A DNA stretch of 64,000 nucleotides. Origin: Leptospira terpstrae serovar Hualin str. LT 11-33 = ATCC 700639. GTDB lineage: Bacteria; Spirochaetota; Leptospiria; Leptospirales; Leptospiraceae. Below, piece by piece: positions 10,057-19,007 of this stretch (its first letter is position 1; each line of letters begins with the position of its first letter). The notes beneath the pieces were generated by a model that did not search any database, was not told where the DNA came from, and saw only the letters and a list, made by a program, of their open reading frames with translations. Both the position numbers and the translations under genes were made by a program. The stretch covers positions 186,001 to 250,000 of the forward strand of contig NZ_AOGW02000010.1 in NCBI RefSeq assembly GCF_000332495.1, read 5' to 3'.

Positions 10057-11589
10057 ATGGGATTTCCCAAACGACTTGGTATCTACATTCTCATTCTTTT
10101 CATTCCTATTTTTTACCGATGGAAATGGAATGAACATACCGTATTTGTCTCTAGCGATCCGGAAATCAAATACTACCAAGTAATCCAAAATGTAGATGGT
10201 AGCAAAGCTGAGGAATGTTATTTCCCTGCAAAAGAAATGGGCTTTGATATTTCAATGGTTCCCTTTGGATACCCATGGGCATTTTTTTTAAAAAATGGAA
10301 ATTGTGTATTTCAATACCCAGTAATATTTACCTGGATTCAAAAAATCTTTATCAGCATATCATCTAAGAAATGGATAACATACATACCGATTTTATTTTT
10401 CTTTTTTAATTTTTGTCTTTTAGACCGTATATTGAGTAGATTTGAAAAGAGGGGATTTGTTCTACTTTTTTCAGTTATTTTTATCCAGTGTTTGACTCCT
10501 ATATTTCTTTCCTCTTTAGATTATTCTGAACTAACTTTAACCAATTTCTTTTTTCTATCGGCAATTCTTTCATTTTTAGAATTTCAAAGAGAAAAACAAT
10601 TTCGATATGGAATTCTTCTCGCAGTCTCTATTGTGTTTAATTTTCAATTGAGGCCGGAGTCTACAATTGCGTTAATTTTTTTCTTAGTCCTAACGTTTAC
10701 CTTCGGTAAAGAGCATTGGAAACAAATAAAAAATCTTACTCCATATATCATCCTTTGTTTAGCTTTACAATTTGCTTTTTTCATTTGGAACCACAATGTC
10801 TATGGACATTTTCTTGGGATGAGAGGATTGAATACTGTTACCGACATGGAATCTGGTGGTATTCAAAGGCATCTGATTCAAGAGTGGGTTGCTGATTTAT
10901 GGGGAAATGATTTTAAAATAGGAATTTTTAAAGGTTACCCAATTCTAATCTTAGGACTTATTGTTGTTTGGTGGGAAAGAAGATCTGAGTTATTTCCGCT
11001 TTTAATTTCTGGTATCCTCTTTGTTCTAATTTTACCAATTCTTTCACCATACAGAGCCGGTGTCGATATTTTTGGAATGCGATATTATGAGAGTGGAGTA
11101 TACTTATTAATGGCTGGTGCTTTTCTTTCTCTGGGACGAAAAACATCTTTACCTACATTTTTACTCATTTTACTTCCTTTTATTTATTTTTCTTATAAAT
11201 CTGATTCAAGAGCCATTAAACAATGGACCTCTTCAGCCAAATTATACCATCAAGTAATGAAAGAAATTGATAACTTACAACCAGACTTAATTGTTCACAG
11301 AGGTCTATCTTTATCTTATTTAGTTGGTTATAGTTATATTCAATATCCGCAAGTAGCTGTCTATTCAAACGAAGACTGGATGAATGTAGAAAAGGTTTTA
11401 GGTGACCAAAAAAAGAGAGTTTTATTTCTACAATGGGAAGGGAATAAATTAGTAAACGAAGAATTCCCCGAATCTATTTGGAAACAGAAATTCGATATCA
11501 ACTTTACTCTTGAACCTAGAAATTTTAAAATTCTATCTGAACATTCATTGGCACATTTCAAAGGTTTTCTTTTGGAACAAAAGAGATGA
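10057..11589 (+). CDS. Multi-pass membrane protein, putative GT-C glycosyltransferase (paralogue 1)
   Basis: A 510-aa protein with about ten membrane helices. After the first helix a loop carries SSDPEIKYYQ and later CYFPAKE and FGYPWAFF. An LRPE element (about residue 197), the motif YGHFLGMR (about 250) and SPYRAGVD followed by GMRYY (about 335) are shared with three other proteins in this window. One long N-terminal periplasmic loop with acidic residues, then many helices, then a soluble C-terminal region is a GT-C-like layout. It resembles a Leptospira family I recall as LA_3751/LA_3752 putative glycosyltransferases. Overlaps the next gene by ATGA. Confidence 0.72.
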   Translation: MGFPKRLGIYILILFIPIFYRWKWNEHTVFVSSDPEIKYYQVIQNVDGSKAEECYFPAKEMGFDISMVPFGYPWAFFLKNGNCVFQYPVIFTWIQKIFISISSKKWITYIPILFFFFNFCLLDRILSRFEKRGFVLLFSVIFIQCLTPIFLSSLDYSELTLTNFFFLSAILSFLEFQREKQFRYGILLAVSIVFNFQLRPESTIALIFFLVLTFTFGKEHWKQIKNLTPYIILCLALQFAFFIWNHNVYGHFLGMRGLNTVTDMESGGIQRHLIQEWVADLWGNDFKIGIFKGYPILILGLIVVWWERRSELFPLLISGILFVLILPILSPYRAGVDIFGMRYYESGVYLLMAGAFLSLGRKTSLPTFLLILLPFIYFSYKSDSRAIKQWTSSAKLYHQVMKEIDNLQPDLIVHRGLSLSYLVGYSYIQYPQVAVYSNEDWMNVEKVLGDQKKRVLFLQWEGNKLVNEEFPESIWKQKFDINFTLEPRNFKILSEHSLAHFKGFLLEQKR

Positions 11590-13202
11590 AGATTAGCTAT
11601 AATTGGATACATAAATTACGTTCACCGATGGTAAATCGAAAGCTCATCATTCTTGCTTTTTTGTTGGTCGTAGGTTATCTTTTTTACAAAAGAGTAGGTT
11701 GGGATAGTGGGCCGAGTCCACTCATTCAGTCGGATTCTCAAATTAAACTTTACCAAACAATTGAATACAAAAAAAGGGGAATCAATTCTCACCAATGTTA
11801 TTCTAAGTTTAAAGATTTTGACGAAGATTTTAAGTTCTATCCATTTCGTTACCCCTGGACCTATTTTACGACGAGCCAAAGTGGACAAAAAACTTGCGTA
11901 TTTCAATATCCTAGTTTCTTTGCACAAAGTTTTTCATTACTTCCAATTCCTTATAGGTTCTATAATGGAATCATTCTTATCCTGTATTTACTTTTAAGTT
12001 TTGTTGTTGTATTAACGATACGTTCCATTTTTGAAATAGCGAAATTCGAATATCTCGCTCTGGCTGGTTTTTTGTATTTAGTTGGATACGAAATTTCCAG
12101 TGCTATTGAGTTTTCCGAAAGTATTCCTTCCCAAATTTTGCTACTTTCATTTTTTTATGCTGTTTTCCATTTGGAGAGTGCTAAACGCCCACTACCGAAT
12201 TTGATTATTTTTTCATTTGGTTTCTTCGGTGGAGTTTCTATTTTTTTACGTTCAGAATCCGTTATTTATATAGGCGTTCTCGGTTTGACTGTTCTATATT
12301 TTAATCGAAAACAACTGGTAAAGTTTGTAGAAAAATACCTAACCTTTGTAAGTGGGTTTGCACTAGCATTGGTATTGTTCGGATACTATAATTTCCATGA
12401 ATTTCAAGAAGTTTTGGGAGTAAGGAGTAAGGTTAGTTATACTGATTTTTCTAGATTACAAATAGAAGATCGAATTCATTTAATTTCTAAATTTTTTCTT
12501 GGAGACACCAACCGAGTTGGGTTTTTGTTTTACTGCACTCCCATAATTATTTTGCTTATTTACGGAATATTTAAAATCAAACTTAGCCAACTACAAAAGT
12601 TGTTGGTCAGCGTTTCTATCCCTACTTTTTTTGGAGTTGTATTACTGAGTCCGTACTCTTCGGGCGGATTGTATTTGGGGTTACGTTTTACAGAGTTTTC
12701 CTACCTATTATTTTGTATTTTTGCGATTTCCTTACTTAAAACAGCAACGAACAAAAAACAACTTCAAGTGGTCCTCATTTTAATATTTTTGCAAATAGGA
12801 TTCGGGTTCTATCACGTTAGAAAAAATTTTAAAACTTTGGACTTCGTAAAAAAATATCACGATATTTTTCAGGTGAAATTAGAAAAGGAACCAAATGCGC
12901 CAGTGGTTCATTTAAGTACTTTTGATTTGTTATTAATTTCAGATTCTTTTTTAAAAAAACCACATTGGATCGTTAATAAACAATCAGAATTCAATTTATT
13001 AGAATCTAAATTTCTAAATTCCGGGGTGAATGTATTCCAAGTATTTGTATATGACCATAAACCACCTAAAGATGAAAATGTAACGGATGAATTTTATAAA
13101 GAATGGATTGATACGAAATTCGAAATTGACTCAAAATTTTACAAAAAGAAATCGGATGAAGAAATAGCTGGATTTCGGTTTATGGTTTGGGAGAAAAAGT
13201 GA
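11586..13202 (+). CDS. Multi-pass membrane protein, putative GT-C glycosyltransferase (paralogue 2)
   Basis: A 538-aa protein paralogous to the one immediately upstream. It shares QSDSQIKLYQ in the first periplasmic loop, FRYPWTYF and CVFQYPSFF, LRSES in the middle, a diverged version of the GHxLGxR motif (QEVLGVRSK), and LSPYSSGG followed by GLRF. About ten to eleven helices precede a C-terminal soluble domain of about 130 residues. Start and stop overlap both neighbours by four bases (ATGA upstream, GTGA downstream), so the pair and the next gene are probably made together. Confidence 0.72.
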   Translation: MKISYNWIHKLRSPMVNRKLIILAFLLVVGYLFYKRVGWDSGPSPLIQSDSQIKLYQTIEYKKRGINSHQCYSKFKDFDEDFKFYPFRYPWTYFTTSQSGQKTCVFQYPSFFAQSFSLLPIPYRFYNGIILILYLLLSFVVVLTIRSIFEIAKFEYLALAGFLYLVGYEISSAIEFSESIPSQILLLSFFYAVFHLESAKRPLPNLIIFSFGFFGGVSIFLRSESVIYIGVLGLTVLYFNRKQLVKFVEKYLTFVSGFALALVLFGYYNFHEFQEVLGVRSKVSYTDFSRLQIEDRIHLISKFFLGDTNRVGFLFYCTPIIILLIYGIFKIKLSQLQKLLVSVSIPTFFGVVLLSPYSSGGLYLGLRFTEFSYLLFCIFAISLLKTATNKKQLQVVLILIFLQIGFGFYHVRKNFKTLDFVKKYHDIFQVKLEKEPNAPVVHLSTFDLLLISDSFLKKPHWIVNKQSEFNLLESKFLNSGVNVFQVFVYDHKPPKDENVTDEFYKEWIDTKFEIDSKFYKKKSDEEIAGFRFMVWEKK

Positions 13203-14605
13203 AAGAGCGAATTTTTAAGTTACGTGAATTTCGATATGAAATAGGAATTATAGTTTCATTTTGTATAGGTTTTTTCCTTCGATTTTATCAGTTGGATCGA
13301 CAAAGTCTTTGGAGTGACGAATTATATTCTGTATATGCTTCTTCTCTTTCTAATTGGTCAGATTTTTGGACTTACTTAGAAGAAGATCCGCATCCTCCTC
13401 TATTCCAAATTTTACTTTCTTTTTGGATTCGGATTCTACCTAAATTTTCTGAATTTTCAGTAAGATTATTTCCTGTCATTATTTCAGTTTTGAACTTATG
13501 TATACTTTGGTTTTTAACTAAAACTTGGGAGAATCCTAAACGTTTTATTTTTCTCTTTTTAATTTCGCTTTCTCCAGGTGCCATTTATTATGCACAAGAA
13601 GTCAGATCTTATTCCCTTCTGTTGTGTTTATCTTCCATCATTCTTGTTTTGTTCGTTAATTTAGAAAAGGAAGGTAATCGGAGGTTTGGATGGATTGGTT
13701 TACTGATCGCATCAATTTTAATTTCATATGTTCATCTATTTGGATTTATTTTTGTAGGAAGTTTGTATTTTCTATTTTGGGTACGTTTCCTTTTAAAAAA
13801 GAATAAGGAAGTTAAATCTGTTTTTTATCTTGGATTGATTACTTTTTTAGCTTTTCTTCCTTTTGTATACCAATTGTCAAAGGGGACAAAAATCGCAACT
13901 GCCAGTTGGATTGATCCTCCCGGTATTGTTTTGTACCTTGCCTATTATTCTCTCTTTTTTTATACTTCGAAAAAGTTTTTCTTTCTGACTGTGATCATTC
14001 CGGTCATTCTTTTTATGACCTGGGTTGTAAAAGATCTCCGTAATTGGAAGAGAGATAGAATGGAAGTAACCTATTCATCGTCAGGAACTGTCATACTTGT
14101 AGCTTTTTTTATTGTTCTATCCACAAGTTTATTTTCCTTATACAAACCAATTGTCACGAATCGGAATTGGATTGTGACTCTTCCGTTGGTTTATTATTTC
14201 GTTGCAGAGCATTTGAAGTTTTCTTTAAACCGTTGGTATTCGATAGTAGGCTTAATTCTACTGACTCTTTTTTCATTAATAGATTTTAAAAAAAATTTTT
14301 ATTTAGCATTCAAAGAAGACTGGCGTGGTAGTGCTCAGTACATTTTAAGAAATTGTGAACCACCGTTGGTAGTTTCTGATTCATATCCTGAATTTTTAAG
14401 TTTGTATTTGGACTGGGCTGGTCATAAAGAATTTTCGCCCATTCTTTCTGGTCCTGTGTTTGAAATTTCGCAATCCAAACTTTGTGTGTTGAAAAGGTTT
14501 TTAGGTGGGAATGGCCAGGAACTTCCTAAATCCATGTCTATGGAAAAAATTGGCCAGACCATTTTTTATGGATTTACTGTTGAGGAATATAAAAGAGCGA
14601 AATGA
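13199..14605 (+). CDS. Glycosyltransferase family 39-like (PMT/ArnT-type GT-C) membrane protein
   Basis: The protein (468 aa from this start) opens with one helix and then QLDRQSLWSDELYSVYAS, the first periplasmic loop of PMT_2 proteins with the catalytic D-E pair (SDEL). EEDPHPPLFQILL and the AQEVRSYSLLL segment are also typical. Several helices follow, then a C-terminal domain. Such enzymes use polyprenyl-phosphate sugars as donors on the periplasmic side. I prefer the GTG at 13199, which forms a GTGA overlap with the upstream stop; an in-frame TTG at 13187 would add four residues. The downstream GT2 gene could supply its lipid-linked donor. Confidence 0.82.
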   Translation: MKERIFKLREFRYEIGIIVSFCIGFFLRFYQLDRQSLWSDELYSVYASSLSNWSDFWTYLEEDPHPPLFQILLSFWIRILPKFSEFSVRLFPVIISVLNLCILWFLTKTWENPKRFIFLFLISLSPGAIYYAQEVRSYSLLLCLSSIILVLFVNLEKEGNRRFGWIGLLIASILISYVHLFGFIFVGSLYFLFWVRFLLKKNKEVKSVFYLGLITFLAFLPFVYQLSKGTKIATASWIDPPGIVLYLAYYSLFFYTSKKFFFLTVIIPVILFMTWVVKDLRNWKRDRMEVTYSSSGTVILVAFFIVLSTSLFSLYKPIVTNRNWIVTLPLVYYFVAEHLKFSLNRWYSIVGLILLTLFSLIDFKKNFYLAFKEDWRGSAQYILRNCEPPLVVSDSYPEFLSLYLDWAGHKEFSPILSGPVFEISQSKLCVLKRFLGGNGQELPKSMSMEKIGQTIFYGFTVEEYKRAK

Positions 14606-14649
14606 TTTTTGTTCCGTCCTTTTTGTGAATTAGTTTAATTGGAAGTTTT

Positions 14650-15642
14650 ATGAAATATTATTTAGAAAAAAGAAAAAATCCAAATCTATTGTCTATCATT
14701 ATTCCCTGTTATAATGAAGAATCTGCACTTCCTTTTCTAAAAGAAAGGATAATCCAGCTGTTAAAAATTTTGCCCATGAAAACTGAGATAGTTTTTGTGA
14801 ATGATGGAAGTACTGACGAAACTATCTTTCAATTGGTGAATTGGTCTAAAGAAGATTCACGAATTCAGGTTGTATGTTTGTCTCGGAACTTTGGTCACCA
14901 AATTGCCGTGACCGCTGGTATGGATTATGCCAAAGGGGACGCAGTGGTAATCATGGATGCAGATTTACAGGATCCTCCTGAGGTCATTTTGGAAATGCTC
15001 GAAAAATATAGAGAAGGGTATGATGTAGTTTATGGACAAAGGTTAGCCCGTTCTGGAGAATCCTTTTTTAAACGCACTACTGCTTGGGCTTTCTATCGTA
15101 TTATGAAAATATTAGTTCATAAGGACCTTCCATTGGATTCTGGCGATTTCCGTCTCATATCGAGAAGATGTTTGGATGCATTGAATGGTTTACGAGAAAA
15201 TCATAGATTCCTTCGAGGAATGAATGCTTGGATTGGTTTTCCCCAAACACCTGTTTATTACAATCGGGATCCGCGTATTGCCGGAGAAACTAAATATCCT
15301 TTGAGAAAAATGTTAAAACTCGCAATGAATGCTGCCGTATCATTTTCTCCATTACCTTTACGGTTTAGTTTGTTACTTGGGATTGTTGTCGCAATAATCG
15401 GATTTGCTGTAGGTGTGTATGCTTTGTTCCGTGCCTTCCAACATTTTGTATTAGAAATGCCGATTGTTTACAACCCAGGTTGGGCCACAATTGTTACATT
15501 GATATGTTTGATTGGTGGATCGATTTTGATTTCGATAGGTATTTTGGGAGAATACATAGCCAGAATTTTTGAGGAATCAAAGGGTAGACCATTGTATGTC
15601 GTTGAGTTTGTGAAAGGTGGCTCTGTCAGTAAGAAGAAATAA
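14650..15642 (+). CDS. GT2 undecaprenyl-phosphate sugar transferase, GtrB/ArnC-like
   Basis: A 330-aa DPM1-family enzyme. The GT-A domain shows LSIIIPCYNEESALPFL, FVNDGSTDET, LSRNFGHQIAVTAGMDYAKGD, the MDADLQDPPEVI metal site, SGDFRLISRR and RGMNAWIGF. Two C-terminal helices (about 235-260 and 270-300) end in GEYIARIFEESKGRPLYVV, the signature tail of GtrB/ArnC proteins. It should charge undecaprenyl phosphate with a sugar at the inner membrane. It lies 44 bases after the GT39-like gene and is the last + strand gene of the cluster before two convergent membrane-protein genes. Confidence 0.9.
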   Translation: MKYYLEKRKNPNLLSIIIPCYNEESALPFLKERIIQLLKILPMKTEIVFVNDGSTDETIFQLVNWSKEDSRIQVVCLSRNFGHQIAVTAGMDYAKGDAVVIMDADLQDPPEVILEMLEKYREGYDVVYGQRLARSGESFFKRTTAWAFYRIMKILVHKDLPLDSGDFRLISRRCLDALNGLRENHRFLRGMNAWIGFPQTPVYYNRDPRIAGETKYPLRKMLKLAMNAAVSFSPLPLRFSLLLGIVVAIIGFAVGVYALFRAFQHFVLEMPIVYNPGWATIVTLICLIGGSILISIGILGEYIARIFEESKGRPLYVVEFVKGGSVSKKK

Positions 15643-15658
15643 TCAGATTTCTATTTTA

Positions 15659-17164
15659 CTAAAGTATAGAATGACAAAGTCGGTATCCGATCCAACTTTT
15701 TTCCTGATAGCCATTGCATTGGTACCCTTCTTCTCGTAATAACTTTATAAAATTTTCGGAAGTCAGTTCTACTCCTCGTTTGCTGTTCATAAAACTATTT
15801 GTCGTAGTTTTTGAAAAATCGAATATATAAATTGTTTTTAAATTCTCTTTTCTAATTTTTGAAAAAAGAGATTTTCTTTCTGTTTCATTTTCAAACTCAT
15901 GAAAGGAAACACTTGGTTGCGTTAAAAGGGATAACCCTGCAGTTCCACTCAAATTGGAATCATAAAAGATCCATAAATCTGATTTTAGAGATACATAAAT
16001 TTGATTTGTTTTGCGAATCATTTTGTAACTTTCTTTAGAAATCTTTAAAATGAAAAGATTGACTATTACGGAAAAAATCACTAAGGAAAAAAAGATTCTA
16101 TTTGATTTTAATTTTTGCCACTGATTTGCGATTAAATAAATACCAGGAAATATTGTAAACAGTGCATATCTACTTGTGATAGTAATTCCGTCATTGGGAG
16201 CACTGAGTCCTACAAGAATTGGATAAACTAAAAACACCGTGAGATGTAAAAAAATGGGATTTGAGCAGTTGAAACTTTTCAACTGGTTTCGATTTAAATA
16301 AAGAATGTATAAAAAGTAAGGTGAATACAGAAAAAAACCAAGTTTCATTCCTGGAACAGAAAAGGAAGTAAATAGAATTTTTTGTAATTGAAAGAGACGA
16401 TTTCCAATCGAAGTACTTTGTGTTATTGTGTAATTGAATAGGTATCTGATTCCTAAGGAATGACCATATTCAAAATAATTCCATGTTAAAAAAACAAACA
16501 CAGGAATTACAATCGTTATCGTAAGATAGAATACTCCTAAAAATTTTTTCTGACGGTAAAGAAAAGGTAACGAAACAAAATAAATTACCATGGAAAGAAT
16601 AAAAATTTCCAATCTTAAGAAACTTCCCCAAACCATAAGGAAAATAGAAAAGATTAAAATGTTAGAGTTTTTTTCTTCTAGGCCACGTGCCCACAGAGAA
16701 TACGAAAGTGAAATCCAAGAAATTGCTAAAGGTACTTCGGATAAGTCGAGGACTTGTGAAAAAACTACGGAAGAGATAAAAGTCAATAGTGAAATTTCGA
16801 CAGGAATGTTTCCAATTCGGTAAAGTAAGTAGGATGATAGAATGAGAATCATACCATTGCCAAACATAAGCCATTGGATTGGTAAAAAGTAAAAAAGAAT
16901 GGCATAGATTTTAGCAAATACTTCAGAGAATACTGATTTCAATTTTCCTTGATTTTGGATGACAAAGAGAACTGGATGTAATTTTTTTTCGGGATCTATT
17001 TTTTCTGCGGGATAAAGGATAGAATCCTTTCTTTGTTTAGATGACTCTATCTGAGAAGCCTTTGCTAAGGAATCTGAGATAAAACTGGTATTTGCTGAAA
17101 CTAATAGCTGAATGCTTAGAAATAGGAAACCAAAAATCAAAAGGTAAATAGCGGATTTCTTCAA
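15659..17164 (-). CDS. Multi-pass membrane protein, putative GT-C glycosyltransferase (paralogue 3)
   Basis: A 501-aa polytopic protein on the opposite strand, convergent with the GtrB-like gene (16-base gap). After helix 1 it has FISDSLAKASQ and LYPAEK, then about ten helices. SFLRLE, YGHSLGIRYL (about residue 240) and SAPNDGITITSRY match the positions of the motifs in the other three paralogues here. The C-terminal region (about 390-501) is soluble. A candidate promoter precedes the ATG. It is not a known characterised family to me beyond the GT-C-like layout. Confidence 0.7.
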   Translation of the reverse strand: MKKSAIYLLIFGFLFLSIQLLVSANTSFISDSLAKASQIESSKQRKDSILYPAEKIDPEKKLHPVLFVIQNQGKLKSVFSEVFAKIYAILFYFLPIQWLMFGNGMILILSSYLLYRIGNIPVEISLLTFISSVVFSQVLDLSEVPLAISWISLSYSLWARGLEEKNSNILIFSIFLMVWGSFLRLEIFILSMVIYFVSLPFLYRQKKFLGVFYLTITIVIPVFVFLTWNYFEYGHSLGIRYLFNYTITQSTSIGNRLFQLQKILFTSFSVPGMKLGFFLYSPYFLYILYLNRNQLKSFNCSNPIFLHLTVFLVYPILVGLSAPNDGITITSRYALFTIFPGIYLIANQWQKLKSNRIFFSLVIFSVIVNLFILKISKESYKMIRKTNQIYVSLKSDLWIFYDSNLSGTAGLSLLTQPSVSFHEFENETERKSLFSKIRKENLKTIYIFDFSKTTTNSFMNSKRGVELTSENFIKLLREEGYQCNGYQEKSWIGYRLCHSIL

Positions 17165-17221
17165 TTGATTTTCCTTTTACCCTATCGGATTTTATTTTAA
17201 TCCAATATTTTTTGCAAATTA

Positions 17222-17250
17222 AATTTATAAGTGCAATGTTGTTTAGTCAA
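17222..17250 (-). promoter_or_regulatory. Candidate sigma70 promoter for the 15659-17164 gene
   Basis: On the - strand a TTGACT (-35-like, bases 17250-17245) is followed by TATAAA at 15-base spacing, or by TAAATT at 17-base spacing (bases 17227-17222). This leaves about 50 bases to the ATG at 17164. The surroundings are A/T-rich, so chance matches are possible. Confidence 0.45.
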
Positions 17251-17317
17251 GTTTTTTAACTAATTAAGGTTATGGATAAACATTAACTTTACTCTTAAAT
17301 CATTCCCAATTTTTTTT

Positions 17318-18901
17318 TTACTTTGCGTCAGATTTTAAAGTGCCAATCCAAAATCGGTAATTATTTCGATCTATAATTTGGAAATCATTAGTTAATAGTT
17401 GCATTTGTTTTTCGAGTTGGTCTGTATTCCATTCGGAAATTGGAAAACCCGACATACGTTTGTCATTATTAATCGCTTCTTTCATTTCTTTGGAAATTAA
17501 GTCAGGGTTCCAAGATACAAACATTACTTTTCGATTCGGATAAGCGAAAGATATACGATTCAAAAGTTTTTGATTTGATTCCGATGTATAAGAAACGATC
17601 ACTACATGACCAAAATAATATCTACCGCTTGTATATAAGTTTAGAAAGTCTTGAAATACAAGAATATCGGGATTTAACTCAGATAAGATGGGTGCAAATT
17701 TTTTCTCTAAGTTAGTTTTAGACTTTTGAATTTTGGCACCTACAATTCCTAAGAAAAAAGTAAAAACTCCGAAAGTTAATAAGAATGAGTAAAAAATTAT
17801 TTTTTTCTTTTGGTAATAGTAGGAAACCAAAGGTTTTAAAAAGTATAAGTAAGGGAATATCAAGATTGTATAAAACCGAGGACCCCAATTGTTAAATCCA
17901 TCATTTGGTGCAATCCATGGAATGATAAATAGTGTTCCCGTAGTTGCAAGTAAGAGCGCTTTCTTTGAGTCGGAAATCTTTTTGAATTTATACCAATAGA
18001 TTATCAATAAGACAAGGGAAAAGGGTAGATACCCAAAAAATCCTATTTTCAAATTAGAAAAAAATAATAAACTTTTGAACCATTGTAATCTTTCTGTGAA
18101 TCCAGCGGAAAATCCATTTGCATTTGCTAAGTAACGCGTGCCCAAAAAATGACCATATAAGAAATGGTTTAAACTAAGTTGGACCAAAAGAAAGGCAAGA
18201 AGAGATATAAAAAAAACAAAGTAAAATTGAATAAATTTTTGGAATCTTTCTTTTGGACTTTTTCTTAAATATAAAAAGAAATAGGAAAGGAAAAAAATAG
18301 AAAAGAAAGGTAGGGTATCCAATCGCACCACAATCACCCAACCCAATGCAATTCCTGATAAAAATAAATGGAGGGTGCTACTCTTTTTTCTTAGGAATGG
18401 ATGTAATCCATAGATAGAAAAAACAAAGATAGCAGGCAACTCCGAATATTCCCAGCTCAAGGGCCAAAGGAAAGTAGCAAAAAAAGTTATTCCTAATAAC
18501 AAAAACGAAAAATGAAAGATCTTTCGTAAGACTAAAAAACCGAGACCTAAAAAGAGAAGGGAAGTATAGGGTAAAAAATGAATCGGTAAGAAAGAGAGAA
18601 AAGGCGCCATTAGAAAAGCAAATTGGATAGGAAAGGCACTCACCAATTTTTCCTGGTTTTTTAAAAATAGGTTTTGTGTTAGGTGAAAGTAATCTAAATT
18701 TGAATCAAATTCTTTTGCGGGATAGTACAAATTGTCCGATACAAAATGGTTCTGCCAAATTGAAAATGTTTGAACTGCTTTGTCGTGGCTATCCTGGAAG
18801 AGTGAAAATTGTGGTTGGGTGAATTCAATCGAATAGAAAACTGCAAAAATAAATACTATCCAAACGCTCCAGCTTTTAAATTTACTTTGACCTTTACTCA
18901 T
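17318..18901 (-). CDS. Multi-pass membrane protein, putative GT-C glycosyltransferase (paralogue 4)
   Basis: A 527-aa polytopic protein. Residues 30-70 hold FQDSHDKAVQTF and LYYPAKEFD, resembling the SD-x-x-x-K-x-x-Q and YPAKE elements of the other paralogues. VVRLDTLPF takes the position of the LRxE element, YGHFLGTRYL (about residue 245) is the best copy of the shared motif, and IAPNDGFNNWGPRFY corresponds to the later SPYxxG...R motif. About ten to eleven helices and a C-terminal soluble domain of about 130 residues. It is transcribed ahead of paralogue 3 with a 153-base gap that has its own promoter-like sequence. Confidence 0.7.
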   Translation of the reverse strand: MSKGQSKFKSWSVWIVFIFAVFYSIEFTQPQFSLFQDSHDKAVQTFSIWQNHFVSDNLYYPAKEFDSNLDYFHLTQNLFLKNQEKLVSAFPIQFAFLMAPFLSFLPIHFLPYTSLLFLGLGFLVLRKIFHFSFLLLGITFFATFLWPLSWEYSELPAIFVFSIYGLHPFLRKKSSTLHLFLSGIALGWVIVVRLDTLPFFSIFFLSYFFLYLRKSPKERFQKFIQFYFVFFISLLAFLLVQLSLNHFLYGHFLGTRYLANANGFSAGFTERLQWFKSLLFFSNLKIGFFGYLPFSLVLLIIYWYKFKKISDSKKALLLATTGTLFIIPWIAPNDGFNNWGPRFYTILIFPYLYFLKPLVSYYYQKKKIIFYSFLLTFGVFTFFLGIVGAKIQKSKTNLEKKFAPILSELNPDILVFQDFLNLYTSGRYYFGHVVIVSYTSESNQKLLNRISFAYPNRKVMFVSWNPDLISKEMKEAINNDKRMSGFPISEWNTDQLEKQMQLLTNDFQIIDRNNYRFWIGTLKSDAK

Positions 18902-18930
18902 TAATGAAAAATTCCTTTTTAGCCTATTAT

Positions 18931-18956
18931 TAATTCAAAACGGTTCGTTTGAATTA
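18931..18956. repeat. Inverted repeat in divergent intergenic region
   Basis: AATTCAAAACG (18932-18942) and CGTTTGAATT (18946-18955) are complementary over ten pairs with one bulged A and a GTT loop; the flanking T18931/A18956 also pairs. It lies 30 bases upstream of the - strand gene and about 50 bases upstream of the + strand acyltransferase gene. It could be an operator or a leader hairpin. Confidence 0.45.
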
Positions 18957-19007
18957 TCGATTGCATTCTAGCAGTTTATCAAGACATTATGCCAATATCG
19001 TAGCATT

